Assembly (NCBI GenBank): GCA_019722365.1
Contig: JADFUC010002380.1
Span: 310,001 to 374,000 of the forward strand
Direction of reading: 5' to 3'
DNA: 64,000 nt
Source of the DNA: Lithospermum erythrorhizon
Taxonomy: Eukaryota > Streptophyta > Magnoliopsida > Boraginales > Boraginaceae
Below are positions 36,269-50,500 of the stretch, in pieces. Each line of letters begins with the position of its first letter. The stretch's first letter is position 1. Under the pieces are notes generated by a model. It worked only from the letters and a program-made list of their open reading frames with translations. It was not told the DNA's origin and made no database searches. Position numbers and translations under genes: made by a program.

Positions 36269-37027
36269 TGACAAACATAATCAAGACATTTTTGGGGTCA
36301 ATTTTATATTTAATGAACCTTTGAGGCACATTTTATATTTAAATTTGTTCCAAACTTAAATCAAATTGTTATTCTCCCTCCTTCCCATTCTCTCCGCTCC
36401 ACCACCCCCACCCCCACCCCCACATCATATCATCAACATCAATCCAGATAATATCACTCAAGAACGATCTGTTTCTCAACAATAATTTTCATTACTTCTT
36501 AAATCATCCGTCAATATCCTTTTTTACAGCAAACCTTAAATATTGAACAAAAACAAATATTTCGTAACCCCTAATTTTTTATGGGATTTCTGCCCCTTTA
36601 AGGTAAACTTCAAACCCCTGTTTTGCTTGAAGGATTCGATGAACATAATAAAATTCAAGAAAAAATCCTATCGTTTCGAATGCATAGCTATCGTTGTCAG
36701 TCAAAAGCAAGTTATTTGGAAGTAGTAACAATAATAATCTTGAAAAGATTGAAACTTATAAAAGTTAAAAAGAGTAATGAAAATCGCTAGTGCTCGATAT
36801 TAAAAGAGAAACAATAATAGAATTCTTGTTTAATAGCTAATTTAAAGATACTTGCTTGAGTGATATTATCTGGATTGGTGTTGAATATTGATGCGGTGGT
36901 GAGTGAGTAGAGGAGGGAAATTGCCGGAGAGAATAACAAAAGTTTGAGAACATTAAAATATAAAATATGCACCAAAGGTTCATTAAATATAAATCAATTC
37001 TACAAGAATCTCTAATTATGTTTGTCA
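36269..37027. repeat. Large imperfect inverted repeat
   Basis: The arm at 36269-36462 reappears in reverse complement at 36855-37027. Both arms contain, in the same order, TGACAAACATAAT, a perfect TTTATATTTAATGAACCTTT block, a TTGTTATTCTC block, a CACC-rich stretch and a perfect 23-bp block beginning CAATCCAGATAATATCACTC. Weaker similarity continues into the ~390-bp spacer. Neither arm encodes a recognisable protein. Confidence 0.85.
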
Positions 37028-37511
37028 ATTGACTTCAACGCCTCCATTAAACGAGATCAAACTCCGCAATAATCATAAGTATCGACTAAACTATTACTAT
37101 TTCATTACTATCAACATCAAAAGACAACCGCCGATCCCACATTCTAAATCATATCCTACATTCGGGGATCATATCCACAATTCACTGTCGAAAGTGACTA
37201 CTATTAGTGCGTTTCACGTAATTAATCAGTTTTGTTGTAGCTGACCCAGCTATATATATCTCAGCAAGCTCATATTATGGTACTACTGATTCTGTTCAAT
37301 TGATAATCAATAAACATCCATTATATTATATATCATTTAAACTTTTAGTAACGAAGATCATAGCCGTTATTCATCAAGTGCATACTGGATAGACCTCAGG
37401 GTGATGTAATAACTTGTAAACTACTATAGTCAGGTAAACCACACTAGACAAACCTCCGTATAATTATATCATTTAAACTTGTTTCGTGGGATTGGTGTAG
37501 ATAAAGATCAG

Positions 37512-38352
37512 ATGGAGGATGAGGAGGGAGTAACACATTTCAGTAATGAGCATTCTTTGATTCTCATGTGAAATTGCCGAGGAGGAAAATATATGCACCT
37601 GTTACGGGTGCAAGCAGCCAGTATCTACGGAAGAGGAAGCATATAGTGATATAGATGCGGCCGTCGTTGATGTGAAAGTGTATTCCTGCACAAAGAATGT
37701 GCCTAGGGAAATCATGCACCCTTCCCATCACCAACAAGCTCTCATGCTTCTCAATTCGCCTCCTTATTGTGATGTTTGCAGAAAAATTTTGGATGGTTTC
37801 AACTATTATTGCTCTGTATGCGACTTTAATGTGGGCATCAAATGTGCCCTTAAGGAAAAGGAATCGCTATTTTATTATGCAAACAAGAAATTTCGTCATA
37901 TAAGTCATTAACATCCATTGATTTACCAGCCACGGCCAGCATCATTTTGCTGCAACGATTGTAATGTGGAAGATAAGGACCTTTCGTATCAATGTTCTCA
38001 TTATGGTTCCCCTTTCTGAATTCATAAAACTTGTGCATTACTAAACAACACAAACGAAAGAAGCGATCATGTTCATCCTCTCCTCTATCTAGTTTATAAA
38101 CTTCCATCCGAGTACCATAGTTTCTTCTACTATTGTGGTGTTTGTAAATGGAAAATACTCCCAATCCATGGGGCTTATGTATGTCGATTGTGCAGCTACT
38201 ATGTTCATATCATGTGTATGGCCGCTCAAAAACTTCATACCGAAGATACATTTGAAGAAAGGCTCTTGAAAGTGCTATTTCCTGATGACTTCCTCCACTT
38301 TTCCTTTCGAAATGTATGTCTAGAAAGAATTTGCTCACAAATATTCAACTAG
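37512..38352 (+). pseudogene. DC1-domain (Cys/His-rich C1) protein, disabled
   Basis: The translation from the ATG at 37512 begins MEDEEGVTHFSNEHSLILM, a usual DC1 start. The frame must then change near 37570 to read EIAEEENICTCYGCKQPV. A well-kept DC1 unit follows (MHPSHHQQALMLLNSPPYCD, CRKILDGFNYYCSVCDFNVG), broken by TAA at 37909-37911. Further C1 units continue (PASFCCNDCNVED, DHVHPLLYLV, YYCGVCKWKI, YVCRLCSYYVHIMCM) with a TGA at 38017-38019, ending at TAG 38350-38352. DC1 proteins are large plant-specific zinc-binding families linked to defence and hormone responses. One frameshift and two stops make this copy non-functional, but the long intact stretches suggest recent decay. Confidence 0.85.
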
Positions 38353-40205
38353 TAATTGAAGTTTTTAGCCATCCACAACCTCCGTGAACACTTTCATGTG
38401 GAAATATATAAGAAGATGATGAGGAATTGAATTATAGTTCCTATCTAAGCATTATATACTTGTTTTAATTTAATTTTTATTTTAAAATACTGGCCCTTTG
38501 AAGATGTAGTAATCAGATTTTTACATTTTTAATATATTTTTTTAATTATTTTTTATTATTAACAAAGAACTAACCAATTATATAATTTTAATTAATTGAC
38601 ATTTCATGTTTTCTCAATATATGTACTTTTTAACTATTTTTTATTTTTCTTAATATATATATATGTAAATAATTAGAAATACAAGTAAAAAATTATGTAA
38701 TAATATTTACATTTGCCGACGTTGAGTGACCTTGATCACCAACTGGATTTGGAAATACCTTGATCAGATTCAATTCAATAAAGCCATGAACTTTGAGTTT
38801 GGCTATTCAATCATTTTTATGTTAGCATAGCAAAAGATTGAGTGATGAGCAAAATTATAAATCAGTTTTAACCCAATAGGGAGTTAAATAATCTATATGT
38901 TGTGGTCAAGGATTAAAATTTCTAAACGTTTTTTATGAAATATTCGAATAGTTTCTTTTCTTGAAATTATAGAAACAAAAAGTTAATGAACTTTTAAAAT
39001 TACTTTCTTTTCGAAAAAATAAATATTGTATTTTGTATATTATTTTTAGATTGAGTAACTTATAGTTTGTTGTTTTACTATATAAAAATCTACTTATACA
39101 TGACTCTCGAGAATTCTCGACGATTGAATAATTACAATTGTCCATTAACTTATGTTTACATTTAACTTTTAGATATTTTTAAATAATATATACTAATCAT
39201 GAAAATATTTTATTTAAAAGTCCAAAAATTTATAAAAAATTTATCTCAAACATTTCAAATAACATAATATTGATAACAAAATATGTATTTTATTTTAATT
39301 TAGTGGGTTAATAGTCGGGATCATCATACAACTTTTAACTCATTCACCATTCCATCATCAACTTTCAAAACGCCCTATTACATCGAATCCTTTAACATTG
39401 AATAATTTGATCTTTATGTCAAATTGGATGTTACACTATCAACCGAGGTCATGTATTCATACATACTTTAAATTGGTTTGCCTAAAATACCCCTCCCCCC
39501 AATGCAAAATGTTTCCCTTGTAATTTTTAAATTTTCAATAATGATTTTTAATTCTTTTAACGACTTGCCAAAAAAGACCCCTAAAAAATGTCACGTGACC
39601 TCGGGGTTATCAACTTAATGGCCATTTTGACCGAAAAATAAAAAATTTCTCGCGTTGAAAGTTTAGTGATGTAAAAGTATATTTTGAAAGTTTAATACGA
39701 ACTACGACGTGCTAAAAACAGATGACGCCCCTACCATTAATCATAATTTAGGTAATGAATTTCAACATTTATATTTATTATAATATCTATGTTTATACAA
39801 ATATCTTTTAATATATATGTTTACGCCGAGTTTCCAAAATTTTATATCATTAAGTTTGGAAACCTCATTTTTGTGAGTTTTTCTGCTATTCTGTTGTAAA
39901 AAGTATCAAACACGAAACAATAGATGGAAAGTATGTTTGTGTAACATGTTTTGTTTTCTTTTCTATGAAACAAAAAATAAAATTTCATGCAAAATATCAA
40001 AGCAAAAAAAAGTTGATTTTCATTGTTTCCAAAATTTGATTTCTTTCTTCATCATGAACTTCGTCTTCTCATCTTATTCTTTTCTTCTTTCTTCATCTCT
40101 ATCTTCTTCTTTCTTTTTTACTCTTCATCTTAATATTTCTACTCCTAAGTATTCATCTTCTTTCTTCCCTCTCAAATTTGTTCCAACGGCAATGGTTGTG
40201 GATCA
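38353..40205. other. Intergenic, no gene seen
   Basis: AT-rich. The serine-rich frame at about 39937-40212 has the look of chance translation of TTC/TCT-rich DNA. Confidence 0.55.
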
Positions 40206-40284
40206 GGTATGACTGACGCTATTTATTGTGTTTTCGAATGTGAAACTTGTAACTTTCATCTTTGTCCACCATGTGTTGTAAGAA
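40206..40284 (+). pseudogene. Scrap of a DC1 domain
   Basis: One frame reads DAIYCVFECETCNFHLCPPC, with the spacing YxCxxCxFxxH.PPC that typifies the core of a DC1 unit. Stops surround it and no start exists. It lies 1.9 kb from the DC1 pseudogene on the same strand and is probably a relic of a second family member. Confidence 0.55.
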
Positions 40285-43220
40285 TTGACTGCTGAACTAC
40301 AACGAATTGAAGTAACTTGCAGAAGATTTATCCTAGTTATGGTTCTACTATGTAGCATTTCAGTATTGAATCATCAGATTGCTGATGAATTTTTTTTTTT
40401 TTTTTTTTCTACAATTTGTGTCAATACTGTAATATTTACATTTGCCCTGTCACCCTCTCTATTAATGCATCTTGAATAATGATTTCTTTTGTATTTAAAC
40501 TTCTTAGAAGAAAAGTAGATCATGTCTTTGATGGTTAATTTTGATATTAATCGTGTAAAGAGATCATGAGTTCATGACTTCATATTTATTGTATTCATAA
40601 AGTGGGAATGTGAAAATTATTTGGTGAAACATGATCATCTAATTTCTTCATGTGGTATTATATTTATTTGTTGATTGTGCAATTTTAAAAACTAATTTAA
40701 AAAATAACCACTCATAAATAAATTCATTAGAGTAGTTACTACTATACCTATATATAATAATTGAATTTCTCACTATTTATATAGTAATTGAGATTATAAT
40801 AATGCAATCTCCTCAATATTATACTTTCACCTCCGCTTTTATTCGACACTGCTTGACATCGTAACGAAACTGGCTACCACTATTAATTACTTCATTATTC
40901 TAATAAATATAAAATTTATATCATTGCATTCGCTCTTCGATAATAGTTTCATAATTATTTTCTTATATTTTTGAACATATAGTTGTGTTAAAGAATTCTA
41001 TACTAAAAAGCTCCAATTCACATATACGAAACGCTAACAAAAAAAATCTGAGGAGCGATATTTTTATTTTCTATTTGGCCGATAACTTTTCGCTTCCTCA
41101 AAATCAGACACCCACAATTTGTTAATAAAATATTTTTCTTCCGAACAATTATATAAATCGAGACGGATGAATATTATATAATATATACAAATATATTTTA
41201 ACTTCATAATTTAAAAACTCAAACTAGAAAAATTTCAAATTAGATCCAATCAATTTGAGATGCAAGGAGTAATATTTTATCATGTAATGATTTTGACACT
41301 CCACTTGATGATGGTGACAATCTAGTTATAGTATAATCACTAATACGACTAATAACTAATCAATAATATATATATGCTCAAATGTTGCTCCATTTTACAT
41401 TATTAATTACTAAATTTATTCTTTCTCTAAAACTTAAGTAAAAAATATAGCTTCATATATTATAAAAATAATATTAATACTCCCATTAAACTAATATTAG
41501 ACATAATTTTCTTCACAAATGTATCACCTATTAAAATTAATATATATTAATTATTTCTTTGAGTCATATTGTGCTTAATTCAATAAGTTTAATTTCAGTT
41601 AACAAATAATGTTAAAGTCGTTTATAGAAAAATGATAAAGTCATATAAGAAGACAGATTCTCAATAAATTATTTCCCCACCTACCTACGTACAAAATCAA
41701 GACGCTAAATACCTCAAACATACTACGCCAAGTAGCTAAATTTTTATCATTCTCCTCCAACTTTATGTGATAAGAAAATCATAATGTAAAACATACAATT
41801 GGAGTACCAAATCATTTCCTTAATACTATGATTATAGATGACGTGTCTCAAGTAATAATAAATCGAGAGGATCTGTAATACGCTAATATACTCAATGCTA
41901 ATAATTTAAAAATAATTTTCTTAATCGAGGAAAATAGAGGAGATGTTTAAATTAATAAAGATCTTTCATCTTTTATCTATTCGTCAATTGTAACTGTGTT
42001 TGACTGATTATTCAATTATGTAATTTTGATTACTAAATTTATTTTCTTTACTAAAAAAAATATTATTACATTAATGATTTATATATAGTATTTGTTTATA
42101 AAACTTATTATTTTCTATTGAATATGTATTAATAATAATATATATTAATAATTTAACTAATATTATTGGATAAAATTAATCTTGAAATAAATGTACTAGA
42201 AACAAAAAAATATTATCCACAAAAAATAATGGTGCAACTCGTTATAAAATCATACTAATGATTAAAATATTTAAGCATATATTTTATTATAATTTTTCAT
42301 ATTATATTTAAAGAGCTTATTCAAGTGATCAAAGATAATTTTAAAAAAATATTAATTTAAAAAAAATTCGAATCCAGCTGTTTTTATACACAGCTTAATA
42401 ATTTCAATTAAACTCTAAAAACGTATCAAATATTCGTAAATCGACCCCATACCACAAGCCTAGTCTCTTTACTATTATTTATTCAAATATGTAAATATAT
42501 GAACTCTCATTATCAAGAAATAAAATATGTAAATTATTACCTTATTTATTAAATTTCATAAGCCTCAATTCAACTTATCTCATCAAATACTTCCAGATGA
42601 ATGGTACCTTCAAACGCTCACACATACGTACTTAATTTTTTGAAATTTCAGTAGTCGTCATCGACTCATAGCATATTCCATTATCTCATTTATTAAATTT
42701 CAATTATTTATCAATAAAGTCATAACAGATGGCTTTGAATTCTTCAAAGGTTTACCAGAAGCAACCTCTTGGTGGTCAGTCATTCTTTACTACAATTTCT
42801 AGACTTTATTTTGTTACCACTACTTTTTCTCCTCTTTTTATCTATATGATTATATGATATTCGACGAAAAATATATTTAATAATAATATTTTTAATATAC
42901 TTCATTAATAATATGATAATTCTGATTTAAACGAATATTATATCGATTATGTACATTTATTAGTGCAAAAAACAATATTCATGCGATGGACGGGTATTAT
43001 TAAAAAACTCTATTAGTTATAATTAGTGTACTAATCCAGATATAATGACAAATTTGCCCATCTTAATTATCTTCCTTATTCATCTGTTTTTTGTCCCTTT
43101 TCTGTCTGAGATTCATATTTTGTGATTCAATCTTGAATCATTAATAATAAACATATTTTGTGACTTTTAATAGAAATCGAGAAAAGGGTTTGTTGTTGTT
43201 TGAGAAGTGAGAAAGCGATA
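40285..43220. other. Intergenic, no gene seen
   Basis: Nearly 3 kb of AT-rich DNA with a T-run at about 40390-40408 and no coding family. Its right end is the promoter and 5' UTR of the hydrolase gene. Confidence 0.6.
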
Positions 43221-46200
43221 ATGGCAAATTCTGTGAAGTTTCCAAACATCAATGAGGAGTTGCAGAGGATTGTTGATGCTGACATGGACTTTGTTGCTGC
43301 AAGAAGAACTGCACGTGAAGCATTTAAGGATACCCAATTGTCCATTGATCATGTTTTGTTTAAGGTATACTCAATTTACTTAAAAAAAGATGGTCTTTTT
43401 TGTTCTAGTAATGTTGATTTTGTTTTTGACCCCCTTATTCCGGTTAGAGGGAACTTTTTGTAATCATTGGGGCATGTTAACGAGAGTATTAGTATCAATG
43501 TAAAAGTGTTGATTTTGGCTTTAGCCCCCCTTGCCTCGCTTAGACAGAGCTTTGTTCATAGGCATTGATCATGAAAAATGTTTGACTTAATTTTTGTTTG
43601 TTTTTCTTTTACTCCTCATGTGCCAAAAAGATTGTCTAGTTTTGAATTTGAATGGTTGAGTTTTTAAAATATTAACTCAAGTATTTTTATGTGTTTTATA
43701 ATATTTGGTGAAAAATATATTGAATGGCAGTGCTTTTAATGTGGTTGCTGTTAAAATGGCAATTGTGATTCAGATCAAAGTTATCTTGTCAATTAGAGCT
43801 CCTAACTTTGTTAATTTGACCATTGTAAATCAAAGTGGATAACTTTTTTTTTGAAATGGAGGGAGTATTTGATTCAAAGATGAGAGCTTTTTGCTGGTTG
43901 GTTTAGTTCTTTACTTAGTGACATTTGATTTGCACTAGATGATATGCATTGAATTTATTTCATGATGCGTTTTTAATCTGTCGAACCAGAAAAAACCTTT
44001 TGATTTGACTTGATGTGTTACAGGGAGTACTATTTAAATCTACTTTTTTTCAGATTTATTTTCCAGTTGAATAATGAGTTCTACACTTAACAGAGATTTG
44101 AACCCTGAAACTAGTTATGGGACGGCCTTGACGACTAGCTATGAATCATGTTATTGTTTCAAGCTTTTGACAAGTCTATTAACTAAATGAATGGGCGAAC
44201 AAGGATCCTGTAGAGTGGAGTCACGTCATGAACTGTGTTCTTGATCATTTGCTCAAAGTCTTTCTCCATGACTTAAATATATGAGCCTATTGCATATTAA
44301 TAAATAGAATATATGAACAAACTTTTTTGGTGCCGGATTGAGTTGTCCTGGAAATGAATAATGACCTGTGTTCTTTATATTTTTTTTAAGATGAATCATT
44401 TCCAGTTGAAACATTTAAACATATCTCATGAAATATGTCTTGCTTAAAATTATGTTATAACTTCTCCAGTAATAATAATATCTTTCATCTACCTTTTCTA
44501 CAGATGCCCCATGAAGGTCTGAAGATGAAAGAGGTAAACTAATTGCTTTAGCGAGTCATTAAAATATTTTAGCCAGTGAACATCTGATCTGTTTATATGA
44601 GTTTTGATCATCTTGACTGAGATCCTGCACTATAATAGCCTAAGAAATACTAAATGCTCCTTTAGTGATTGTACCAGCCAACAGAAATTGGACAAAAAGA
44701 CATTTACAAACTGCAATGGAGCGCCATTAACACCAAACGTTCAGTGATGATAACATAGTATTGAATAAAAATTTACCTTCAAAAAGTTATATTCAAAGGG
44801 GATTTTAATATAGAATAACAATTATTCTCGTTACTTGTCTCTGTCTTAAGCTTTGGATGATTTTAACTCTAATGTGTAAGTTCTTTATCATTATTTTCTG
44901 TTCATGTTTACTTCATTATGAGCGACATATTAGTCCTTGAGTCTTTCAATTAAAATCATTAAATGTCTTTCACAATATATCCGATTTTGCGTGAGCATGT
45001 CAAATTTCGAACTTCAAGTAGTTTATGATATGAAATTCTAAAATCTCTATTCTACTCCACCTTGGTGGGTTGAGGGAGGATCCTTAGTCATTAGATATTA
45101 GTTGACCCAAATCTGAACTCGTATTCTCTTGGTGAGAATACTTTTTTTTTCGCGTTCTGTTTGATTGCTCACAGAGAGTGATTTGAATTTCTATGATACA
45201 GTTGTATGAAGTCAACTCAAGAGGGATAGAAATTTTTTCAAAGAGTTGGATTCCAAAGACCAATTCCCCGAAAGCAATTGTTTGTCTTTGTCATGGTTAT
45301 GGAGATACTATCACATTCTTTTTAGAAGGTAGGCGTTAATAGATAACAAAACATTACAATGTTGTTGTGCCTAAAGCATATAGTGAGTATTAAATAAAAT
45401 CTCTCTTGATGCACTTTCGTAGGCATTGCGAGAAAGATAGCTTCATCTGGTTATGCTGTTTTTGCAATGGATTATCCTGGATTTGGTCTTTCAGAAGGAC
45501 TTCATGGGTTTGTTGAAAGTTTTGATCAACTAGTTGATGATGTTATTGAACACTACTCAAAACTTAAAGGTATCATATGTTCAGGATCTTCATCAGCTAT
45601 TTATCTTTGATTCATGATCAACATGTAAAGAAACTGAAATTTCACCGACCTTGATATTAATAGAATTTGGAATATCAAAATAAGAAGTAATATACAAGAG
45701 AAAAGGGAGAGGATCTCGTACTGATCTTTCAAATAAAACAATCACTTCAAACAAATACAATATGCATATTTATTTCTATGACAATGATGGCGACCTTGTC
45801 TGATATACTTGTTAATCCTGCTTGTAGAAACCCCTGATTTTCGTAGCCTGCCAAGCTTTCTGTTTGGTCAATCTATGGGTGGAGCTGTTGCTCTTAAGGT
45901 GCACCTTAAACATCCTAGTGCATGGTCTGGTGCCATCCTTGTCGCACCTATGTGCAAAGTATTGCTCTCCACCAACTCTGATATAATTTTCTCTTAATGT
46001 GATTATTTATGTAACCTTATACTTCAGCCATAGATTGCAGATGACATGGTTCCTCCTTGGGTATTGACACAAATCCTAATTGGCATGGCAAAGTTTCTTC
46101 CAAAACATAAGCTAGTTCCCCAAAAAGATTTAGCAGACATGGCTTTCAAGGATGAAAAAAAGAGAGAACAGGTTTTGTGGCTTTCCTTTACCAACGAGAC

Positions 46201-47521
46201 AATGTCTGCATAAAAATACCTAGTACAGAGGTTTTTATTTTCGTCACAATCAGGATGTTTGTTCTTTCATTATATATATGTAAACACTCTAACTGACCAA
46301 ATCGACGAGCAAATAGTACTTCAGTCACCCATAATTTTTTTAGTAGCCATTATATATGTACTCCCTCTCTTTCAACTTTAATGAACTACTTAAATCATAT
46401 TAGTGCCACGTCAAAATAGCTCATTAAAATCTGAAAAGTGGTAAAATTATTCAAATAGAGTATTTTGTTTTCAAGATATCAAATAAAATAATATCGCATA
46501 ATTCAATTGTAAATAAAAACTGAAGTTGAAGGCTCTGCTGCAGTAGCACATTGAGAAAGTTGCACTCTAATTGGACAGGGTTGAGTCTTGTCTTTCGGCA
46601 TTTATTTTGCAGCATAATTATTCATTTGATTTTCATATTCATATAACAATTATATAATTATGTTCATTCTGTATGCAGGCAACCTACAATGTTATAGCTT
46701 ACAAGGATAAACCACGTTTACGCACTGCTCTAGAGATGTTGAATACCACCCGAGAGCTTGAACATCAACTGGGAAAAGTATGTTAAAATTAGTTGCAAAT
46801 AATTCATAACATTTCTGGATTTTATCATGCATGATCAGGAATTCTACTTACCTCTATCATATATATCTGCGGTTAGCCTGTTTTAATTTCTTGCCCATAA
46901 ACATGCATGATCAAGAATTCTACTTACCTCTAGTTACAAGTGCTGAAGGGTTAGCGATTATCTAAACCATGTAGCACTTTCCCTAATTGAATAGTATCAA
47001 GAAAATTTTATGAGGTCATTATCCTTATACTCTATTGAATTGATACGATATCTTTCATATCGTCCTGCTTTTTCCATTATACAAGCACGATTCATCCTGT
47101 CAGACTTGTTCAAGAATATGATGGAGCTATAGGTTTCAATTTTCCAGGTTCCAAAGTAAAGAAAGAAGGATGAGCTCCATTAGTTTGTTTTTCTCTTTTG
47201 TGTAGGAGCCGGACTGATTCTTCATCATGCAATCAGTAACTGTCACTACAAAATAAACAATAGTGAAGCCTAAAATCGTTCATTTCATGTTTTTTAATCT
47301 TTGTTTAGGTATCGCTGCCATTACTGATCCTCCATGGAAAAGCCGATCATGTGACTGATCCTTCTGTGAGCAACACATTGTACGAGAAGGCAAGCAGTAC
47401 CGACAAGAAATTAGTCCTCTATGATGACGCTTGGCATGCTCTTCTAGAGGGTGAGACCGATGAAACGATACTTCAAGTTTTCAGTGACATCATAACTTGG
47501 CTTGATGAGCACAGTCAATAG
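43221..47521 (+). CDS. Monoacylglycerol lipase / caffeoylshikimate-esterase-like alpha/beta hydrolase
   Basis: Eight exons (43221-43364, 44504-44533, 45202-45328, 45423-45569, 45828-45958, 46034-46171, 46679-46777, 47309-47521) join with GT-AG borders to 342 aa. The alpha/beta-hydrolase machinery is complete: oxyanion-hole HGYGD (89-93), nucleophile elbow GQSMGG with Ser165, Asp285 in HGKADHVTD and His315 in AWHALLEGE. The order DYPGFGLSEGLHGF, LVAPMCKIADDMVPPW, YKDKPRLRTALEML is that of plant MAGL proteins, the family that also contains caffeoylshikimate esterase of the lignin pathway. This member looks closer to the MAGL branch than to true CSE. No signal peptide is seen, so it should be cytosolic or membrane-associated. 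Likely substrates are monoacylglycerols or lysophospholipids. The start is the first ATG in exon 1, and the long first intron (1.1 kb) is notable. Confidence 0.95.
46826..46932 (+). repeat. 31-bp direct repeat in intron 7 of the hydrolase gene
   Basis: The 31-bp segment at 46826-46856, starting CATGCATGATCA, recurs at 46902-46932 with one mismatch (G to A at its 13th base). Confidence 0.9.
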
Positions 47522-50500
47522 CCATCACATTGTTAGCAACTCGGCTTCTTCCTTCAATCCATTGCCTTCTCTCAGGTTGCCATTGGTCCCCTTTTAAAAT
47601 ATTTATTCAATTCTCGTCTGATCACGGGAAAAGTAGCCGGTGTTGCTGGTTGCTGCGAAAACATTCAAACTGCTATTGATGATGAAAATGGAAATGGGGA
47701 ACCACTCTGTCCTCCATATCAATCTGATTAATTTCTTTTTCAGTGTTTGTGTATATATCATAAGAGTGTAATTTTCATTTTCCAACTTCTTGTACTTCAA
47801 AGATCTGTAAATTGAGAATAAATTCAGTTGTATTAATGTCAACTTTGTTGGTATATTATAAGTAATCTAAACTTCCACCAGTTTAATTGTCGTTTATTTT
47901 CTTGTGCTGGCAAAACAAGCAGATAAGAAAATTGTATTATCCTTCCCAGTAGAAGACATTTCTCGTGAAATATCTTTGGATAACATCAGTGTTAAGATTC
48001 TAAACAATTTTTACTATCAATGACAATGCTTGGTTCTCCTCTTAATAACTAGTTCAACTTTATTCTAATTAAGATTCCTTTCTTTCAAATCAACTAGTAA
48101 GCTATTACGTGTTATGCACGTGGATAAATGTGGATAACTTTGAAAAAAAAAAGATAGATTTTTTATTTAAATTTTGTTTATTAAAATAAAAAATAATCTA
48201 TAATAGTGATAAACTTGTGTATGTATTGTCTAACTAACTAACATAATCATATAAAAAAATAAAAAAATAATCATATATTCTTTATTGAAAATTTTCAAAT
48301 AATAAGGAAAAATATTCAACTCAATCGATTGCAGTCCTTGAAATAGTAACCTATGAATTGATTTTTCATATTGACATTAATTGATTTCAAAATTTAAACG
48401 GTGTGCAATTTATTTTTCTTGAATTATACTTTTACTATTTACAATATTTGAGTATTTCGCCCATATATGTTAAAATTTATTATTATTCACTTTTCTTATA
48501 AAATACTCCATATTTTTTTTAAAATAAACGGAACTTAATCGAGGCAAAAGAATAATTTGCAACCCTTTTCAAATCTTACTTTACTATTATTTGTAAGAAT
48601 AGAGGTTCGGGACCCAGTGAACGACTTACGAACTCAAAGAATTTAATCTTAAAATACGATTGACCGTAATATGGTGATGAAGTCTTATACTTCATTGTCA
48701 AAAAATAAATATGATTTAATATAAAAACAATCATTATCATACTTCCGTGTTGAAATATGACATTAGAAATTTTCAATGTGATGACTATTGATTTCACATT
48801 TCAAATGTGTTTATAATATACAACATGTTTATACGTTTTATAACTATAACCACATAGACATATCAAATGTGTTTTAAATAGTCATAATACTTTATATTTG
48901 AAGTTCAAAGAAACATGTTTCATTTCTAAAAGTAATATTTTCACCTTTTAGTAGTTAAATTCATCAAAATAAGTATATGTATATATTATAAAATTACACT
49001 AATCAATAATATTATCCTTCATCACTTCTGAGACTAATTGTATATGATTGAGTATCCAAATTGTGTCCCAAAAAACTGATAATTTGATCTATAATAATTG
49101 TTTCAGAAAATAAAAACGGTATTTGATAATTTACCTAAGAGTGATTAATGGTTGGATATATAGAAAAAATCACATTATAATGTAACTGGAATCTTTTTTT
49201 GGGTGCTTATTACTTCAAAATACCAACAATATCTATACGAATCATTTTATAGAAGCTATGATGTTGAAATTGCATAATATATAGTATAAAATAGTGGGTA
49301 TTTATAGAAGAAATAATATATTATTTTTTGGGTAACTATCAAAAGGTGAAGTTATGATAATCATGTAATTTCTAGATATTTTAATTATGAGTTATAATTA
49401 TGATGAAGCAAATACATAAATATAATTATTTATTTTAATTATTCAATATTCATAATGAGAGTCATGTAACTTCCCAATATTTTAATTATGAGCTATAATT
49501 ACAATGAAATAGTGACATAAATATAATTATTTATTTTAATTATGATTTTAACTTTTTCATTATTATTGAAGTTTGATAACCATTAGGTGTCTTGTAATTA
49601 AATTTATTTGGAAGGGGCAATATGCTCTTAGTAAAAAAGGAAAGAAACACATTGTTAAATTCATATTTTTATAAGGTATATAAATATAGATATATATAGA
49701 TAATGATTATAATTATAATGAAATAAATATATAAATATAATTATTTATTTTAATTATTCAATATTCTGCATACAACTTTCTCAAAAGGTGAAATAATGAG
49801 TATTATAAACTTTTCGATATTTTTCTTTATGAGCTATGATTCTGATAGTATCATAAATATAATTATTTATTTTAATTGTCAAATAAAATTAAATATAGCA
49901 TCCCGATATTTAATTACTCATTATTATTTAATTATTATTGAGATTTGACAATCGTTAGATGTTTGTAATTAACATTATTTGAAGAGACGATATAATGCTT
50001 ATGAAAAGAAATACTTGTGGATTCACATTTTTTTATAAGATATATAGATATAGATATAGATGTCGATGATACATGCCATTTTAAAGCATGAAAAGTAGAA
50101 ATATTTGAATGGTTAGACATAAATAAATACATATATGATCCCCATGAATTATTGGCATATGATATTCTTTTAAGTAATTAATTAAAAATCTTATTCTTAA
50201 TAAATTAATTTAAAATGTAGACAACATCAATAAAACAACTCACCAATAAGGCCCTACTTGAACCAATTCTAGACCAACACTTCACAAATCACAAGTCTTT
50301 AGTGCTCAGAGAAGTGACGCACCAAACTTCCATGAAAAATGAGGACAATTCAACCTCTTTGCATGTGTGCCACGTACACTCATAAGATGGCTTACAATTA
50401 TGAAACTCCTGAAAATGCATATCTAGCAATTGAATCACTTCTCCACCAATAATATTGCCTATCTTGATTTGTCACAAATTAATTCTTTTGTCAAGTCTGG

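Noticed and set aside
39937..40212. Serine/phenylalanine-rich 91-codon frame
   Set aside because: It is translated from a TTC/TCT-rich low-complexity stretch. Only the DC1-like scrap just downstream is believable.
16133..47521. Idea that the laccase and the hydrolase form a lignin gene cluster
   Set aside because: They are 25 kb apart with unrelated genes between. The hydrolase looks closer to MAGL than to caffeoylshikimate esterase, and plant gene clusters need more evidence than this.
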